A program made the translations under genes and the position numbers. A stretch of DNA of 64,000 nucleotides from Costus lasius. Its lineage: Eukaryota; Streptophyta; Magnoliopsida; Zingiberales; Costaceae. The first letter of the stretch is position 1, and each line of letters begins with the position of its first letter. Shown piece by piece: positions 25,969-36,707 of this stretch. The notes beneath the pieces were generated by a model. That model ran no database searches, had not been told where the DNA came from, and was given only the letters and a program-made list of their open reading frames with translations. Where the stretch lies: positions 62,542,018 through 62,606,017 of the forward strand of contig CM050453.2 in assembly GCA_027563935.2 (NCBI GenBank), written 5' to 3'.

Positions 25969-26315
25969 TGACCCTAGTCGCCCCCTCTTGTGGGTAATAA
26001 ATCCTTGAAGGCGTGAACACAAGGAGAGGGGCGAGTGCTTGGAGCAAGGGCGCATCTTCCATAACCGCAAGCCTCTTCCTCCTTTCCTCTTGGCGCAAGG
26101 AGATCTAGGGCTTGGCGGCTTGGGCGGTTTTCCCTCTTCACTTGGCGCATCTTTTCTCTGGGTGGCGCAAGAGAAGTAAAACATCTCCCTAAGACTTGGA
26201 TCTTCTTCCCGAGGCTAGCACCGGGCGTGGAAGAAGAGAACTCAAGAGATCCGTGTGTGCGAGACTGTAGAGGGCGCACACTTGGACACCTACATCGGCA
26301 TCGCTCCTCATTGCT

Positions 26316-26327
26316 CTTAAGGTATTT
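26316..26327 (+). promoter_or_regulatory. Predicted 5' splice donor in A-family LTR
   Basis: CTTAAG/GTATTT (exon ends 26321). It is 101 nt downstream of the CTAGCA loop, the same spacing as in solo LTR B and close to the other family (101-107 nt). In this family the gag ATG lies in exon 2, four bases after the acceptor. Confidence 0.5.
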
Positions 26328-26468
26328 CCTAACTCATCGTGCCGACTCCCTTGCATGCGATCTTCACTGGGTTTTTGGGACTGGCCTGTTTCGGGGACAT
26401 TCTTCCGCTGCGTAAAATGTATGTCCATGACTCTGAAAATTGTAAAATGTCCCCGGGGTTTCCCAACA

Positions 26469-26762
26469 CGCTGGACATGAAATGCCCAGACTGTCTCAAC
26501 AAGGGGAGTTTCTTGGAGCAACCGGCCGGCGCGCCCACCTTAGGAAACATGGGTTACTTTGTGCATCTCATCCCACCCTCGTGGGACGCGAAGCCTCATG
26601 TGAAATAAGGATCTCATCTCACTAGGAAGTCTTAAACTTCTCGATTGACTTTGTGGGTTGTAAAGTTGATTAAAAATAGTGGGAGCCATAATCATTTAAA
26701 ATAAGTCCAGTTTAAATGATTTGAAGTAGTACTAATCTGTTCTTCTTGGGTGTTATAGAACA
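26469..26762 (+). other. Element E leader remnant with splice acceptor
   Basis: The 3' end of the E leader. TCCCAC-CCTC-GTGGGA (26571-26586) is a perfect 6-bp stem-loop lying where C, F, H, I and J have TCTCGC-CTGA-GCGGGA or a variant, so the pairing is kept while bases change. TACTAAT (26730-26736) and AG (26757-26758) form a likely branch point and splice acceptor, followed by AACAATGG. Confidence 0.65.
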
Positions 26763-27584
26763 ATGGCTACGAACACTGGCGGATTATCACTGCGATCATT
26801 CCTTGATAAGGATAAGTTAGTTGGAACTAACTTTATGGACTGGCATCGGAACTTGAGGATAGTCCTCAAGCTCAAGAAGAAGCTTTATGTCCTTGAACAA
26901 GCTCTTCCTGCGGCTCCTCCGCCTAATGCCCGAACGGCAGACAGAGATGCTTATAGAAAGCATCAGGATGACTCTTTGGAGGTTGCATGTCTTATGCTAG
27001 CCAGCATGGCACCTGAACTGCAGGTGCAATATGAGGAGCAGAACGCTTTTCAGATGATCACTCGTCTGAAACAGATGTTCAAGGCTCAGGCTAGAACTGA
27101 GAGATTTGACACCGCCAAAGTAGTCTTTCAGTGTAAGTTGTCTGAGGGTGCACCAGTGAGACCCCATGTTCTCAAACTCATTGGGATCATGGATCATCTC
27201 AGGAGACTGGGACACACCATAGACAACGAGCTGGTTGTAGATCTTATTCTGCATTCCTTGCCCCCTAGCTTCAGTCCGTTTATTATTAACTTCAACATGA
27301 ACCGGATTGAGTGCACACGGGAGGAATTGATGAATATGATCCAAACAGCCAAGCGAGAGATGGGTAAGACCAAACCCAATTTTGTTCTTTTGGTCCCTGC
27401 GACCAAGAAGATAAACAAGAAGGGTATGGCACGTGCTAAGAGCAGTGCCAGAGGTCCTACTAAAGCACTGAAGAAAAAGGCGAAGAAGTCAAAGGACCAG
27501 AGGTGTTTTCACTGTGGCGAGCAGGGTCACTGGAGAAGGGACTGCAAGCAGCTTCAGAGTGAGGAGAAGAAAGGGTTGGCCTAA
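26763..27584 (+). pseudogene. gag: Element E gag
   Basis: 273 codons, the most complete Gag of the A/E family. The N-terminus MATNTGGLSLRSFLDKDKL is followed by the core (DWHRNLRIVL, KLYVLEQ, CLMLASM, HSLPPSF, FNMNRIEC), a Lys-rich segment, and an intact CCHC knuckle (CFHCGEQGHWRRDC, about 253-266). It stops at TAA (27582-27584) just before the protease, where A reads on. Element Gag packages RNA in virus-like particles. The N-terminal ATNTGGLSLRS aligns with ATNTTGLNLRS in F, which helps locate the true start of the other family. Confidence 0.9.
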
Positions 27585-27798
27585 ACTTCTAGCTCAGGTA
27601 TCTATGTTACAGAAGTCAATCTTTCTACTTCTATGTCATGGGTATTGGATACCGCATGTGGAGGTCATATTTGTACAAATATGCAGGGGCTCAAGAAAAG
27701 TAGATCGGTGCGGCTTGGAGAGATTGACCTACGCGTTGGAAACGGGGCACAGATTGCTGCTGTTGCTGTAGGCGTTTTGACTCTCTCCTTGCCTTCTG
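27585..27798 (+). pseudogene. pol: Element E protease fragment
   Basis: It continues gag after the stop in the same frame: SGIYVTEV, then SWVLDTACGGHIC (protease Asp in DTA) and VGNGAQIAAVAVG, ending at LPS, where F is inserted. It continues at 53904 after the TTCTG repeat. At DNA level it is almost identical to 561-764 of element A. Confidence 0.88.
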
Positions 27799-29441
27799 TG
27801 TAAGTAACCCTAGGTCACATACGCATATAAAAGTTTTTCTTGCTTTACTAGGTCCGAAATCGAATGACTTAAACATATGATCAACTTTTAACAACTTGTA
27901 TAGAACAAGTGAGGATGTTACCATGGCCATGAGAGGCGGCTTGGAAGAAGAAAGGGGCGAATGCCTCTTCTCCAAAGGAATCACACACAGGATGAGACAG
28001 GCCTCCTTCCTTGCGCTCCTTGTGCTAGCAAGTCACCAAGGTTTCTTTTGTCGTGTGAAGAGATGTCTCTTTCTTTGCTAGGCGAACTCCCTCTCTTGGC
28101 GTGAAGACAAACCAAAGACGAGAGCAAGAGAACAAGGGGCGAGCGGCGTTCTTACGTTCGAAAACGTGGGAGGTTTTTCAAAAAGAAAAACGCCTTCCAA
28201 AAATAGTAAGCACTTAACTCCCCATGAAGCCATCGATTGAACCAACCAAAACTTGTCTCTTAATTGAACCATGCGTTCACTAAGTGAACCGGTTCAATTC
28301 CATTTGGTTCAAGGACCAAATCGAACCAGCTCTGGTTATGATCTCTTTGAACCAAATGGCTCAAGATCTAACCACACATCTCTTGACCCTCTTGATCTCT
28401 TCGATCAAGCATCAATTCTCCCGATCGAAGCTTACCGATCACATGCCCTAATCAATCAAACATGATCAGACTAGATCTCACTTCCGATCAGAGTTTAAAT
28501 TGCTTTAAACTGAACTAGAACAATTCAGTCCACACGATCTGACATAAGTAAGCCACATCATCAAATTGTGCGACCCTAAGGGTTTCTTTCAATGTCGGTA
28601 ACGATAACATATGTTATCACAATCAGAGAGGGGTATCTAGCAACACATCACTGTCTCCCGATATGAAGGAAAGAGTCTTCCAAGACTACTCCCAAACCAT
28701 AGCACAAGTGTGAATCCAATTCACTCAGTATACATGTTCCCTTTGCCACTGGATGTTCTCGTTGGACAAGCCTATCAAGCCTATAATTCCAACACGATGA
28801 GAATGGTTAGCTCAGATGAACATAGTCATCTGGGTATGGCCATACACTTTCTCAACCATCTCATCCGGAGGGGGCCTCAGTAGAACATCACACTCCAACT
28901 AGGAGAGGCAATCCTTTATCTATCACCAGTGTCCTAACATGACTCATGCCCACTATCCAAGATAATCCTTAACCATTATCTTTCAAATGATATTGAAGTA
29001 CCTCAAGACAATGCCAATCATCACTTAGTAACACAAGTGATCTCAAGTCAGAGGGAATATACCACTTGCTTGCTTATAAGGACTTATTCACATTGTGACA
29101 AACAATTGAATATCCTAAGTAGGGTCAGTCCAGTACATCCAATGCACCTATGTGTCTAAATCTTATTCCATGCTCGTAGCATCCTATAAGACCAGAACAC
29201 ATATTAGTCTCAATCATATCAAGGTTGTCTCATGTTCACCAAGATATCTCGACTAAGGACAACTCTGAATGTCAGCAAAGCTGAACATCATTGAGACATT
29301 ACTCAGAGGTATACATACAGCAGCAGACAATGCAACAATCTGAATAACAACAATTGCCTTTATAAACATATACTCAGTTTATACATGATACTGATAATAA
29401 CCCAAGGCCTCAAACATTAGCCTTAAGGGCATACCCCAACA
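27799..29441 (-). repeat. Element F 3' LTR
   Basis: 1643 bp, ending CTTACA on the minus strand rather than CTTCA as in its relatives. It contains the GATAAC dyad (28603-28618), a CTAGCA stem-loop (28018-28033) and a predicted first exon ATGGCCATG/GTAACA (ATG 27930-27928, donor at 27921). Confidence 0.93.
27916..27930 (-). promoter_or_regulatory. Predicted exon-1 start codon and donor in F LTR
   Basis: ATGGCCATG/GTAACA on the minus strand. About 290 nt upstream in the LTR have no ATG. The acceptor partner in F (about 33219-33220) leads into IPAATNTTGLNLRS with no other Met. Confidence 0.5.
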
Positions 29442-29454
29442 ATCTCCCACTTGC
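29442..29454 (-). other. Polypurine tract of F
   Basis: GCAAGTGGGAGAT on the minus strand abuts the LTR start TGTTGGGG. Confidence 0.85.
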
Positions 29455-29461
29455 ACTTAAA

Positions 29462-30466
29462 CTAATGGTTGAGAAATCTCAAACCCATATTATTGCAGTG
29501 CTTCTCATGCTTCTGCTGCGCCAGAGGCTTTGTAAGCGGGTCAGCTAGATTGTCATCTGTATGTACCTTGCAGATCTTGATCTCTCCTCGATCTATGATC
29601 TCACAGATCAAATGAAACCTTCTCTGTATGTGCTTGGACTTCTGGTGTGACCGTGGTTCCTTTGCTTGTGCAATCGCTCCAGTGTTATCACAGAAGATAA
29701 CCAATGGATCTGCACTTGAAGGAACAACACCAAGTTCTTGAATGAACTTACGAATCCATACTGCCTCCTTTGATGCTTCTGAGGCTGCAACATACTCGGC
29801 TTCTGTTGTGGAATCAGCAACAATTGATTGTTTGAAACTCTTCCACACCACTGCTCCTCCATTCAAGCTAAAAACATAGCCTGATTGCGATCGGAAATCA
29901 TCTTGGTCAGATTGAAATGAAGCATCAGTATATCCTTCAATACTGAGTTCTCCCTGACCTCCATAGATCAAGAACATATCTTTGGTTCTCCGAAGATATT
30001 TTAAAATGTTCTTGACTGCAATCCAGTGTGCCTTCCCTGGATTACCTTGGAACCGACTGGTTACGCTTAACCCGTAAGCGACGTCTGGGCGAGTACATAA
30101 CATCGCATACATAATAGACCCAATAGCCGAAGCATAAGGCGTATTGTCCATCTCATCTTTCTCAGACCGTGTTTGAGGACACTGGCTCTTTGAAAGATTC
30201 AGACCATGTCTGACTGGAAGATATCCTCTTTTAGGATTTTCTAAATGGAATCCCTCCAGGACCTTATCGATGTAAGTACTCTGGGATAGCCCGAGAAGCC
30301 TATTAGATCTATCTCTAAAGATCTTCACACCTAATATATAGGTTGCTTCTCCTAAATCTTTCATCTGGAAACATTTTCTTAACCATGCTTTGACTGCATG
30401 CAGTTCAGGAATATCGTTTCCAATGATTAAGATATCATCGACGTAGAGGACTAGGAAAGTAATCAC
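29462..30466 (-). pseudogene. pol: Element F RT C-terminal part and RNase H
   Basis: 334 codons from an internal Met of RT through the active site YVDDILIIGND and RNase H (YTDASF, TTEAEY, CDNTGA) to MGLRFLNH. The frame is open upstream to the TAG at 30644-30646 (CAG to TAG in YMTQ), so the coding segment really begins near 30640. It is closely similar to the same region of H, I and J. Confidence 0.9.
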
Positions 30467-30643
30467 GCTCCCACTAAACCTTTTATATACACACGGGTCA
30501 TCTTCATTTTTGATGAAACCAAATTCAGAAACTGATTCATCAAAACGAATATTCCAGCTTCTCGATGCTTGTTTTAGTCCATAAATGGACTTCTTTAATT
30601 TGCATATTTTATGACGTTCTGATGGATTGATGAAACCTTCAGG

Positions 30644-31429
30644 CTATGTCATATACACATCCTCTTCCAGTTTTCCATTAAGGAAAGCGGTCTTCACATC
30701 CATTTGCCAGATCTCATAATCATAATATGCTGCTATCGCGAGAATAATTCGAATGGACTTGAACATGGCTACAGGAGAGAAAGTTTCATCATAATCTATC
30801 TCGTAGATTTGTTTGAAACCTTTCGCAACTAGCCTGCCCTTATAGGTAACCACGTTACCATCCATGTCTTTCTTCTTCTTGAAGATCCACTTACAGCCTA
30901 TAGGGATTACTCCCGGAGGCGGATCAACTAAATCCCAGACTTGGTTGTCTGACATGGAGTCCATCTCGGCTCGCATAGCTTCAAGCCATCTTGCTGATTC
31001 CGGTCCACTGACCGCATCCGCATAAGTGAGGGGTTCATCATTAATGATGTAGACTCCGTCATAGCGCTCAGGCTGACGACGGATCCTTCCCGATCTATGC
31101 GGCACCCGTGACGTCTGAGCCTCAGGTTGAACATTAACCTGATCTATTGGCTCAGGCTCATCCAATTGAGCTTGTCTACTTTGTCCCTCTTCTGGAATTT
31201 CATCCAGCTTTATTTCTCTCCCACTGGCCTCTTGTAGAAGAAATTCCTTCTCAAGAAAAATAGCCGTTCGAGCAACAAATACTTTGTTCTCCTTAGGATC
31301 ATAGAAATAATAACCCTTAGTTTCATTAGGGTAACCGACAAATATACATTTATTTGATCTGCTCTCCAGTTTCCCAGAGGCGAGCTTTTTGACATAAGCC
31401 TCGCAACCCCAGATTTTGATAAATGTCAA
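30644..31429 (-). pseudogene. pol: Element F integrase C-terminus and RT N-terminus
   Basis: 261 codons in the same frame as its neighbours, bounded by TAG codons at 31436-31438 and 30644-30646, both CAG to TAG. It starts within integrase (FIKIWGCEAYVKKLASGKLE), then the variable linker (RSGRIRRQPERYDG) and the RT start (KWIFKKK, YDETFSPVAMFK, QMDVKTAFLNGKLEEDVYMT). Confidence 0.9.
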
Positions 31430-31435
31430 GCTCGG

Positions 31436-32734
31436 CTATTTCCCATACCATAAGTCATATGGTGTCCTTGAAACGGCCTTGGATGGCACTCGGTTTAGCA
31501 CCTTTGCAGCTGTTTCCAGTGCAAATCCCCAAAAGGAGTAAGGTAGAGTAGCCTGACTCATCATAGAACGAACCATATCCAATAAGGTTCTATTTCTCCT
31601 TTCGGACACACCATTCCATTGCGGTGTTCCTGGTGGAGTGAGCTGTGAGATAATCCCACACTCCTTCAGATAGTCAGTAAACTCACGACTCAAGTATTCT
31701 CCACCTCGATCTGAACGAAGTGCCTTGATATTACGGCCTAACTGATTTTGTACTTCGTTTTTGAATTCTTTGAACTTGTCAAAAGATTCACTCTTATGTC
31801 TCATTAGATAGACATAACCATACCTACTGAAATCATCAGTAAAAGTAATGAAGTATAAATAGCCACCTTTGGCATGTTTACTAAACGGCCCACACACATC
31901 ACTGTGAATAAGGTCAAGTAAACCTGAAGCCCTTTCACCTTTATTAGAAAAAGGAGTCTTCGTCATTTTACCCATTAAACAAGCTTTGCATGTATCAAAC
32001 TCCTCATAGGAGAATGATCCCAGCAGTCCATGATCATGCAACCACTTAATGCGCTTCTTGTTAATGTGGCCTAAACAACTATGCCATAATAAGGTGCTAT
32101 CATCAGCATACTTGGCTTTCTTGTTATCAATTTGTTGTACAGAACATTCCATGTCCAACATGTATAACCCATTGTTAATCGACCCAGTTGCATAAACAAT
32201 ATTATCATATGAAATACAACACTGTGAAGTTTTGCATTCAAAAGAAAAACCTTTCCTGACAAGAGCAGGAATAGAGATAATATTCTTAGTTATGCTTGGT
32301 ACAAAATAACAATTGTCAAGTTCTAATACAAAACCAGATGGTAAAGAGATGTTATATTCCCCTACAGCAACAGCAGCAACCCGTGCCCCGTTTCCAACTC
32401 GTAGGTCCACCTCATGCTGTCCCACCTGTCTTCTTCTCTTGAGTTCTTGCACATTTGAACAAATGTGAACTCCACATGCAGTGTCCAACACCCATGAAAT
32501 AGAAGAAGCTACCATGACTTCAGTCACGTAAATACCTGAGCCAGAAGTGAAAGGCTTGCTTCCCTTATTCTCTCCTTGGAGCGCTCTACAGTCCTTCTTC
32601 CAGTGACCCAGCTGGCCACAATGGAAGCATCTGTTGTCCTTTGACCGCTTTATCTTTTGTTTCAAAGCCTTGTTGTAGCTCTTGATAGGGGTTTTGCCCT
32701 TCTTCCCCTTCTTCTTATTCCTTGGAGGAACCAT
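31436..32734 (-). pseudogene. gag-pol: Element F gag C-terminus, protease and integrase
   Basis: 432 codons: the Lys-rich Gag tail, zinc knuckle CFHCGQLGHWKKDC, protease motif LDTACGVHIC, integrase zinc motif (WHSCLGHIN, CKAC) and the DDE residues in IHSDVCGP, RSDRGGEY and WNGVSERR. It ends at TAG after LWYGK. The start Met is internal; a deletion of about 151 bp just upstream separates it from the rest of gag. Confidence 0.9.
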
Positions 32735-33219
32735 TAAGACAGAGGATGAAGGCTTTCCCTTCCCAGTTTCTCTAGAGCTTCTTTGTACCCAATCAACTTG
32801 AGCACATGAGCTCCCACTGGACTCCCTTCAGTCAGTTTGCTATGAAAGAAAAGTTTTGTCAAGTTATAGCGTTCTGTCCTTGCCTGTGCAGCATACAGCA
32901 TTTTGAGATTTGCTATAATATCAATAGCAGACAAATCCTCATGCTGACGCTAGAGCTCGGGCGTCATTGACGCAAGCATAAGGCAAGCGACATCAGTACT
33001 ATCACTGACGTGCTTCTCATAAGCATCCCGAACCGCCCTTGCGGCGTTCGCAGCGGGTTGAGCCGGTATTGCCGACTCAAGGACATACAGCTTCCTCTCA
33101 GCTTTAAGTACAATCTTAAGCTGTCTGTACCAATCTGAGAAGTTTGGCCTAGCAAACTTCTGCTTTTCCAATATGGATCGCAAATTGAGCCCTGTGGTGT
33201 TCGTTGCTGCAGGAATCTA
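32734..33219 (-). pseudogene. gag: Element F gag N-terminal part
   Basis: From the predicted acceptor (exon starts near 33218) the minus strand reads IPAATNTTGLNLRSILEKQKF and on through DWYRQLKIVLKAERKLYVLE. There is no Met at the place where H, I, J and C have NTM, which argues that translation starts in the LTR exon. TAG at 32950-32952 (Gln codon before RQHED) and a deletion of about 151 bp after EALEKLG (near 32765) break it; that deletion shifts the frame. The stretch 33171-32734 covers about 190 codons of Gag core. Confidence 0.82.
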
Positions 33220-33927
33220 CAACATAGCAAGAACAACAAGGTCAGTATGCATGTTAGAATCATTCCAGGACTTAAGAGTGATTCTTTTCTCACTATTTTA
33301 TCTAACTGAAAAATCCAATAAAACAGCCCGAAAGAGTGAAACTCTTTTAGTGAGATGGGATCCAGATTTCATACTTGATCTCCGCGTCCCACTCAGGCGA
33401 GATAAGGTGCACAGAGAGTTCAAGCACTAGTCACTGGTAGGCTATCCATGCCAATCGCCATCCCGTGTGATTACCCTTCATCTAGGCAATCCAGAAGACT
33501 GTGCCAACTGAGTTGGTACAACACGGTCTTTGATTCCTCAGATGGCTGCCTCCATCTGGCTATCATATGCTCAATATGTAGCCTATATGGTCAAGCTGCC
33601 TGACCTACTTCCTGGACCACCACGTGCTATGCTAAGCAACGAGAAGCGATAAATCCCTTCTCTGTAGCATGTAGGTGTAATCATGCACCGTCTGAAGATA
33701 GCTGGGCGTGCCCACTAAGTGGGTACAACAAGGCCCCAACGATAGTCAGAACAGTGAGGTTTCGCGTCAGAAGGCTATCGAGCTTGATATTAACGTTGGA
33801 TTTTATCGGTCTTTTATCTTCTTACTATCATGCAAATTCTACAGTGATAGCAGAAGAATAAAACATGCTTGTGCTAATATTACTTAAAACAGTAAATGAA
33901 AGCACCATTATCTTATGTGGTAAATGA
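33220..33927 (-). other. Element F leader remnant
   Basis: The 3' 700 bp of the leader, cut by LTR G at 33928. It holds near-palindromes CCCACT-N-AGTGGG (33711-33723, centre changed) and CCAACT-C-AGTTGG (33504-33516), 207 bp apart, and the stem-loop at 33387-33402 in which one pair has become G-U. No coding sequence is supported here. Confidence 0.65.
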
Positions 33928-35009
33928 TGAAACCCCTTTCGAGAGGGGGGCGAAAACCCTAAGCATGGCGCAAATAAAATTTTGCAAGCGGAAGCAAGGG
34001 TTTGATGATCTTTTGCATGCCATATGATCAACTATCATAGATTGAATAGATCAAGAGTAGATCATACCAATGCCATCGGTTTGGTTGGTGCCTTGGAAGC
34101 AAAGACGCAAGTGCTCCTTCTCCAAAGGTGACGCACACAACAAGTGAAGATGGCTTGCTCCTTTGAATCCTTTGTGCTAGCAAAGTGCTTCAATGGGACC
34201 TTGTCGCGTGAAGGAGAGGATAGAGATGGCTTTGCTCGGCCGAATGCCTCCTCTTGTCGTCAACCCACTCTCCTCTCCACAAGATTGCAAGCGGTCATCA
34301 TCCAAGAGAAGCGTTGAGGCATTTTTACAAAGTCGCCTTGATGACTTTCCAAAAATGGAATGACATGAAGTAATGCTTTGAAAACCGACCAAAACGCTTA
34401 AGCATTGAACCAAGCGCTCACACACATGTGAACCGGTTCATGCTCAATCGATCCAATTGACTTTGGTCCAAAAAACCAAATCAAATCAGCCCAAGCCATG
34501 GTCTAGACCTCATTGAACCAATAGGTTCCAGATCTAACCGTTCATCTCCTGATGCTCCTGATCTCACCGATCTAGCATCATCTCTCTCGATCGAAGCTTA
34601 CCAATCTCAAGCCCTAATCAATCAAACATGATCAGACCAGATCTCACTTACAATCAGAGATTAAATCCCTTTAAACTGAACCCAAACAATTCAGTCCACA
34701 CGATCTGACTCAAGTAAGCCATATCATCAAATTGTGCGACCCTGAGGGTTTCCTTTAAATGTCGATAACGATAACTTACGTTATCACGATCAGTGAGGGG
34801 TATCTAGCAACACATCACTGTCTCCCGATATAAAGGAAAGAGTCTTCCAAGACTACACCCAAACCACAGCACAAGTGTGAATCCACTTCACAAGGCATGC
34901 ATGTTTCCTTTGCCACTGGATGTTCTTATTGGACAAGCGTGTCAAGCTTGTAGCTCCAATATGATGAGCATGATTAGATCAGATGCACATAGTCACCTGG
35001 GTATGGCCA
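33928..35009 (-). mobile_element. LTR fragment G (Copia), cut by H
   Basis: It starts TGAAACCCC on the plus strand, the reverse of an LTR 3' end, and matches the LTR family of C and F to GTATGGCCA, where H begins. About 1082 bp of an LTR near 1.7 kb remain. The other end is lost, so whether it was a solo LTR or a full element cannot be told. It keeps exon-1 features: CTAGCA stem-loop (34170-34185) and ATGGCATTG/GTATGA (ATG 34076-34074). The GATAAC dyad is at 34770-34785. Confidence 0.85.
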
Positions 35010-36448
35010 TGTTGGGGTATGCCCTTAAGGCTAATGTTTGAGGCCTTGGGATTGTATTAGTATCATGTAATAAACTCTTAAGTTTATAAAGGCATGGTTA
35101 TTATTCAGGTTGTTACCTTGTCTGCTGTAATAAGTGTACTTCTGAATAATGTCTCAAAGCTGTTCAGCTAGGCTGACAGGCTATATGTCCTTAGTCGAGA
35201 TATCTTGGTGAACATGAGACAGCCTTGATATGATTGAGACTAATATGAGTGCTAATCTTATAGGATGCTTCGAGCATGGAATAAGATGTAGACTCATGGG
35301 TACATTGGATGTACTGGACAGACCCTACTGGGATATTCCATTGCTTGTCACAATGTGAATAATCCTTGTAAGCAGCAAGTGGCACATGTCCTTTGACTTG
35401 AGATCACTTGTGTTTCTAAATGATGATTGTCATTGTCTTGAGGTAGTTCAATATCATTTGAAACATAATGATTATAGACTATCTTGGATGGTGAGCTTGA
35501 ATCAGGTTAGGACACTAGTGATAGACATAGGATTGCCGTCTCCTTGTTTAAGGAGTATGATGTTCTAAAGGGCCCCCTTATGAGATGATTGAGATAGTGT
35601 ATGGCCATACCCAGATGACTATGTGCATCTGATCTAATCATGCTCATCGTATTGGAGTTACAGGCTTGACATGCTTGTCCAATAAGAACATCCAGTGGTA
35701 AAGGACATATGTATGCCTTGTGAATTGAGTCACACTTGTGCTATGGTTTGGGAGTAGTCTTGGAAGACTCTTTCCTTTATATCGGGAGACAGTGATGTGT
35801 TGCTAGATACCCCTCACTGATCGTGATAACGTAAGTTATCGTTACCGACATTTAGAGGAAACCCTCAGGGTCGCACAATTTGGTGATATGGCTTACTTAA
35901 GTCAGATCGTATGGACTGGATTCTTTGAGTTCAGATTAAAGGGATTTAATCTCTGATTGTAAGTGAGATCTGGTCTGATCATGTTTGATTGATTAGGGCT
36001 TGAGATCGGTAAGCTTCGATCGAGAGAGGTGATGCTAGATCGGAGAGATCAGGGGCATCAGGAGATGAACGGTTGGATCATAAGCCTTGGGGTTCGATTT
36101 GGTCTAGACCAAGTGGCTTGAGCTATTTCGGTTTGGTTTGATGAACCAAAGCCGATTTGACATTTTGGATTGAACCGGTTCACAAATATGAACGCTTGGT
36201 TCAATGCCAAAATGCGTTTTGGGTTGGCTTGAACGCATGGCTTGATTGACTTCCATTTATGGAAAGTCATCAAGGGCCGGTTTTGCTTCAATGCCAAAAC
36301 GCTTATGCGTTGAGCTCCTCACTTCAACGCCTTGATTCTTTTCGAGGTGTGGTTGACGAAGGTGTGGAGTAGACATCCAAGAGAAGCTCTCGGCCGAACG
36401 GATTCATCTCATCAAACCCTTTCCATTCGACAAGAGAAGGCTTGGGTG

Positions 36449-36464
36449 TCTTGCTAGCACAAGA
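36449..36464 (+). promoter_or_regulatory. Conserved exon-1 stem-loop, H copy
   Basis: TCTTG, hexaloop CTAGCA, CAAGA. I, J and C have CCTTG/CAAGG; G has CTTTG/CAAAG. The loop never changes and stem pairs change together. It lies 104 nt before the splice donor, inside the predicted 5' untranslated exon. Confidence 0.55.
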
Positions 36465-36554
36465 GATCTCAAGGAAGTGAGCATCTTCATCTTGTGTGTG
36501 AACTTGTGGAGGAGACCTAGTTTGATCTCTTCTTCCAAGCCGAATTCCAAGCTT

Positions 36555-36569
36555 ATGGCGTTGGTATGA
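36555..36569 (+). promoter_or_regulatory. Predicted gag start codon and 5' splice donor, H
   Basis: ATGGCGTTG/GTATGA: ATG at 36555 and donor GT at 36564. Spliced to 38538 it adds MALIPAATNT ahead of MSFNVRS in frame. Unspliced, it reads ATG GCG TTG GTA TGA, a four-codon dead end. Confidence 0.6.
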
Positions 36570-36695
36570 TTTCTCATAACTTAAGTTGATCATATAGTTT
36601 CATATGCGATTTTGAAACCCTATTTTCCGCCATGCATGCTAGATGCGCATGATTAGGGTTTTTCCCCCCCCCTTTATGTTAGGGGTTCCTTCAAT

Positions 36696-36707
36696 TGGTA
36701 TCAGAGC
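36696..36707 (+). other. Primer-binding site of H
   Basis: TGGTATCAGAGC two bases after the 5' LTR; complementary to initiator Met-tRNA. It lies inside the predicted leader intron. Confidence 0.95.

Larger units (their letters stand above)
1..26468 (+). mobile_element. Element A: Ty1/copia LTR retrotransposon, interrupted, 5' end outside window
   Basis: Plus-strand Copia element whose 5' LTR lies left of the window. Its internal region is read in three pieces (1-2439, 13430-14177, 24031-24521) and ends in a purine tract and the 3' LTR 24522-26468. The gaps are later insertions: solo LTR B, flanked by GAAGC repeats, and Gypsy element D, flanked by ATACT repeats. Removing each insertion with one repeat copy restores the reading frame exactly. 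Domain order gag-PR-INT-RT-RNaseH shows Copia. Three nonsense codons and a shortened gag make it non-functional. The bases after its 3' LTR resume the leader of element E, so A probably sits inside E; CGCTG (26469-26473) is then its predicted target duplication and should also precede the unseen 5' LTR. Confidence 0.9.
24522..26468 (+). repeat. Element A 3' LTR
   Basis: A 1947-bp complete LTR from TGTTGGTGTATATGCC to TTTCCCAACA, matched by solo LTR B. It carries a consensus TATA box (25961-25968), a stretch of about 330 nt without any ATG, a GGCTAGCACC stem-loop near 26211-26225, and a likely splice donor at 26321/26322. Confidence 0.93.
35010..36693 (+). repeat. Element H 5' LTR
   Basis: 1684 bp, TGTTGGGG to TTCCTTCA. 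It contains a TTTATAAAGG site near 35092, the dyad GATAAC-GTAA-GTTATC (35825-35840), 250 nt without ATG before the exon-1 start, a TCTTG-CTAGCA-CAAGA stem-loop (36449-36464) and the predicted first coding exon. Confidence 0.96.

Noticed and set aside
24522..26762. 24522-26468 as the 5' LTR of E
   Set aside because: No primer-binding site follows it, and the leader resumes 294 bp before gag where relatives have about 1.9 kb. It is better read as the 3' LTR of A inserted in the E leader.
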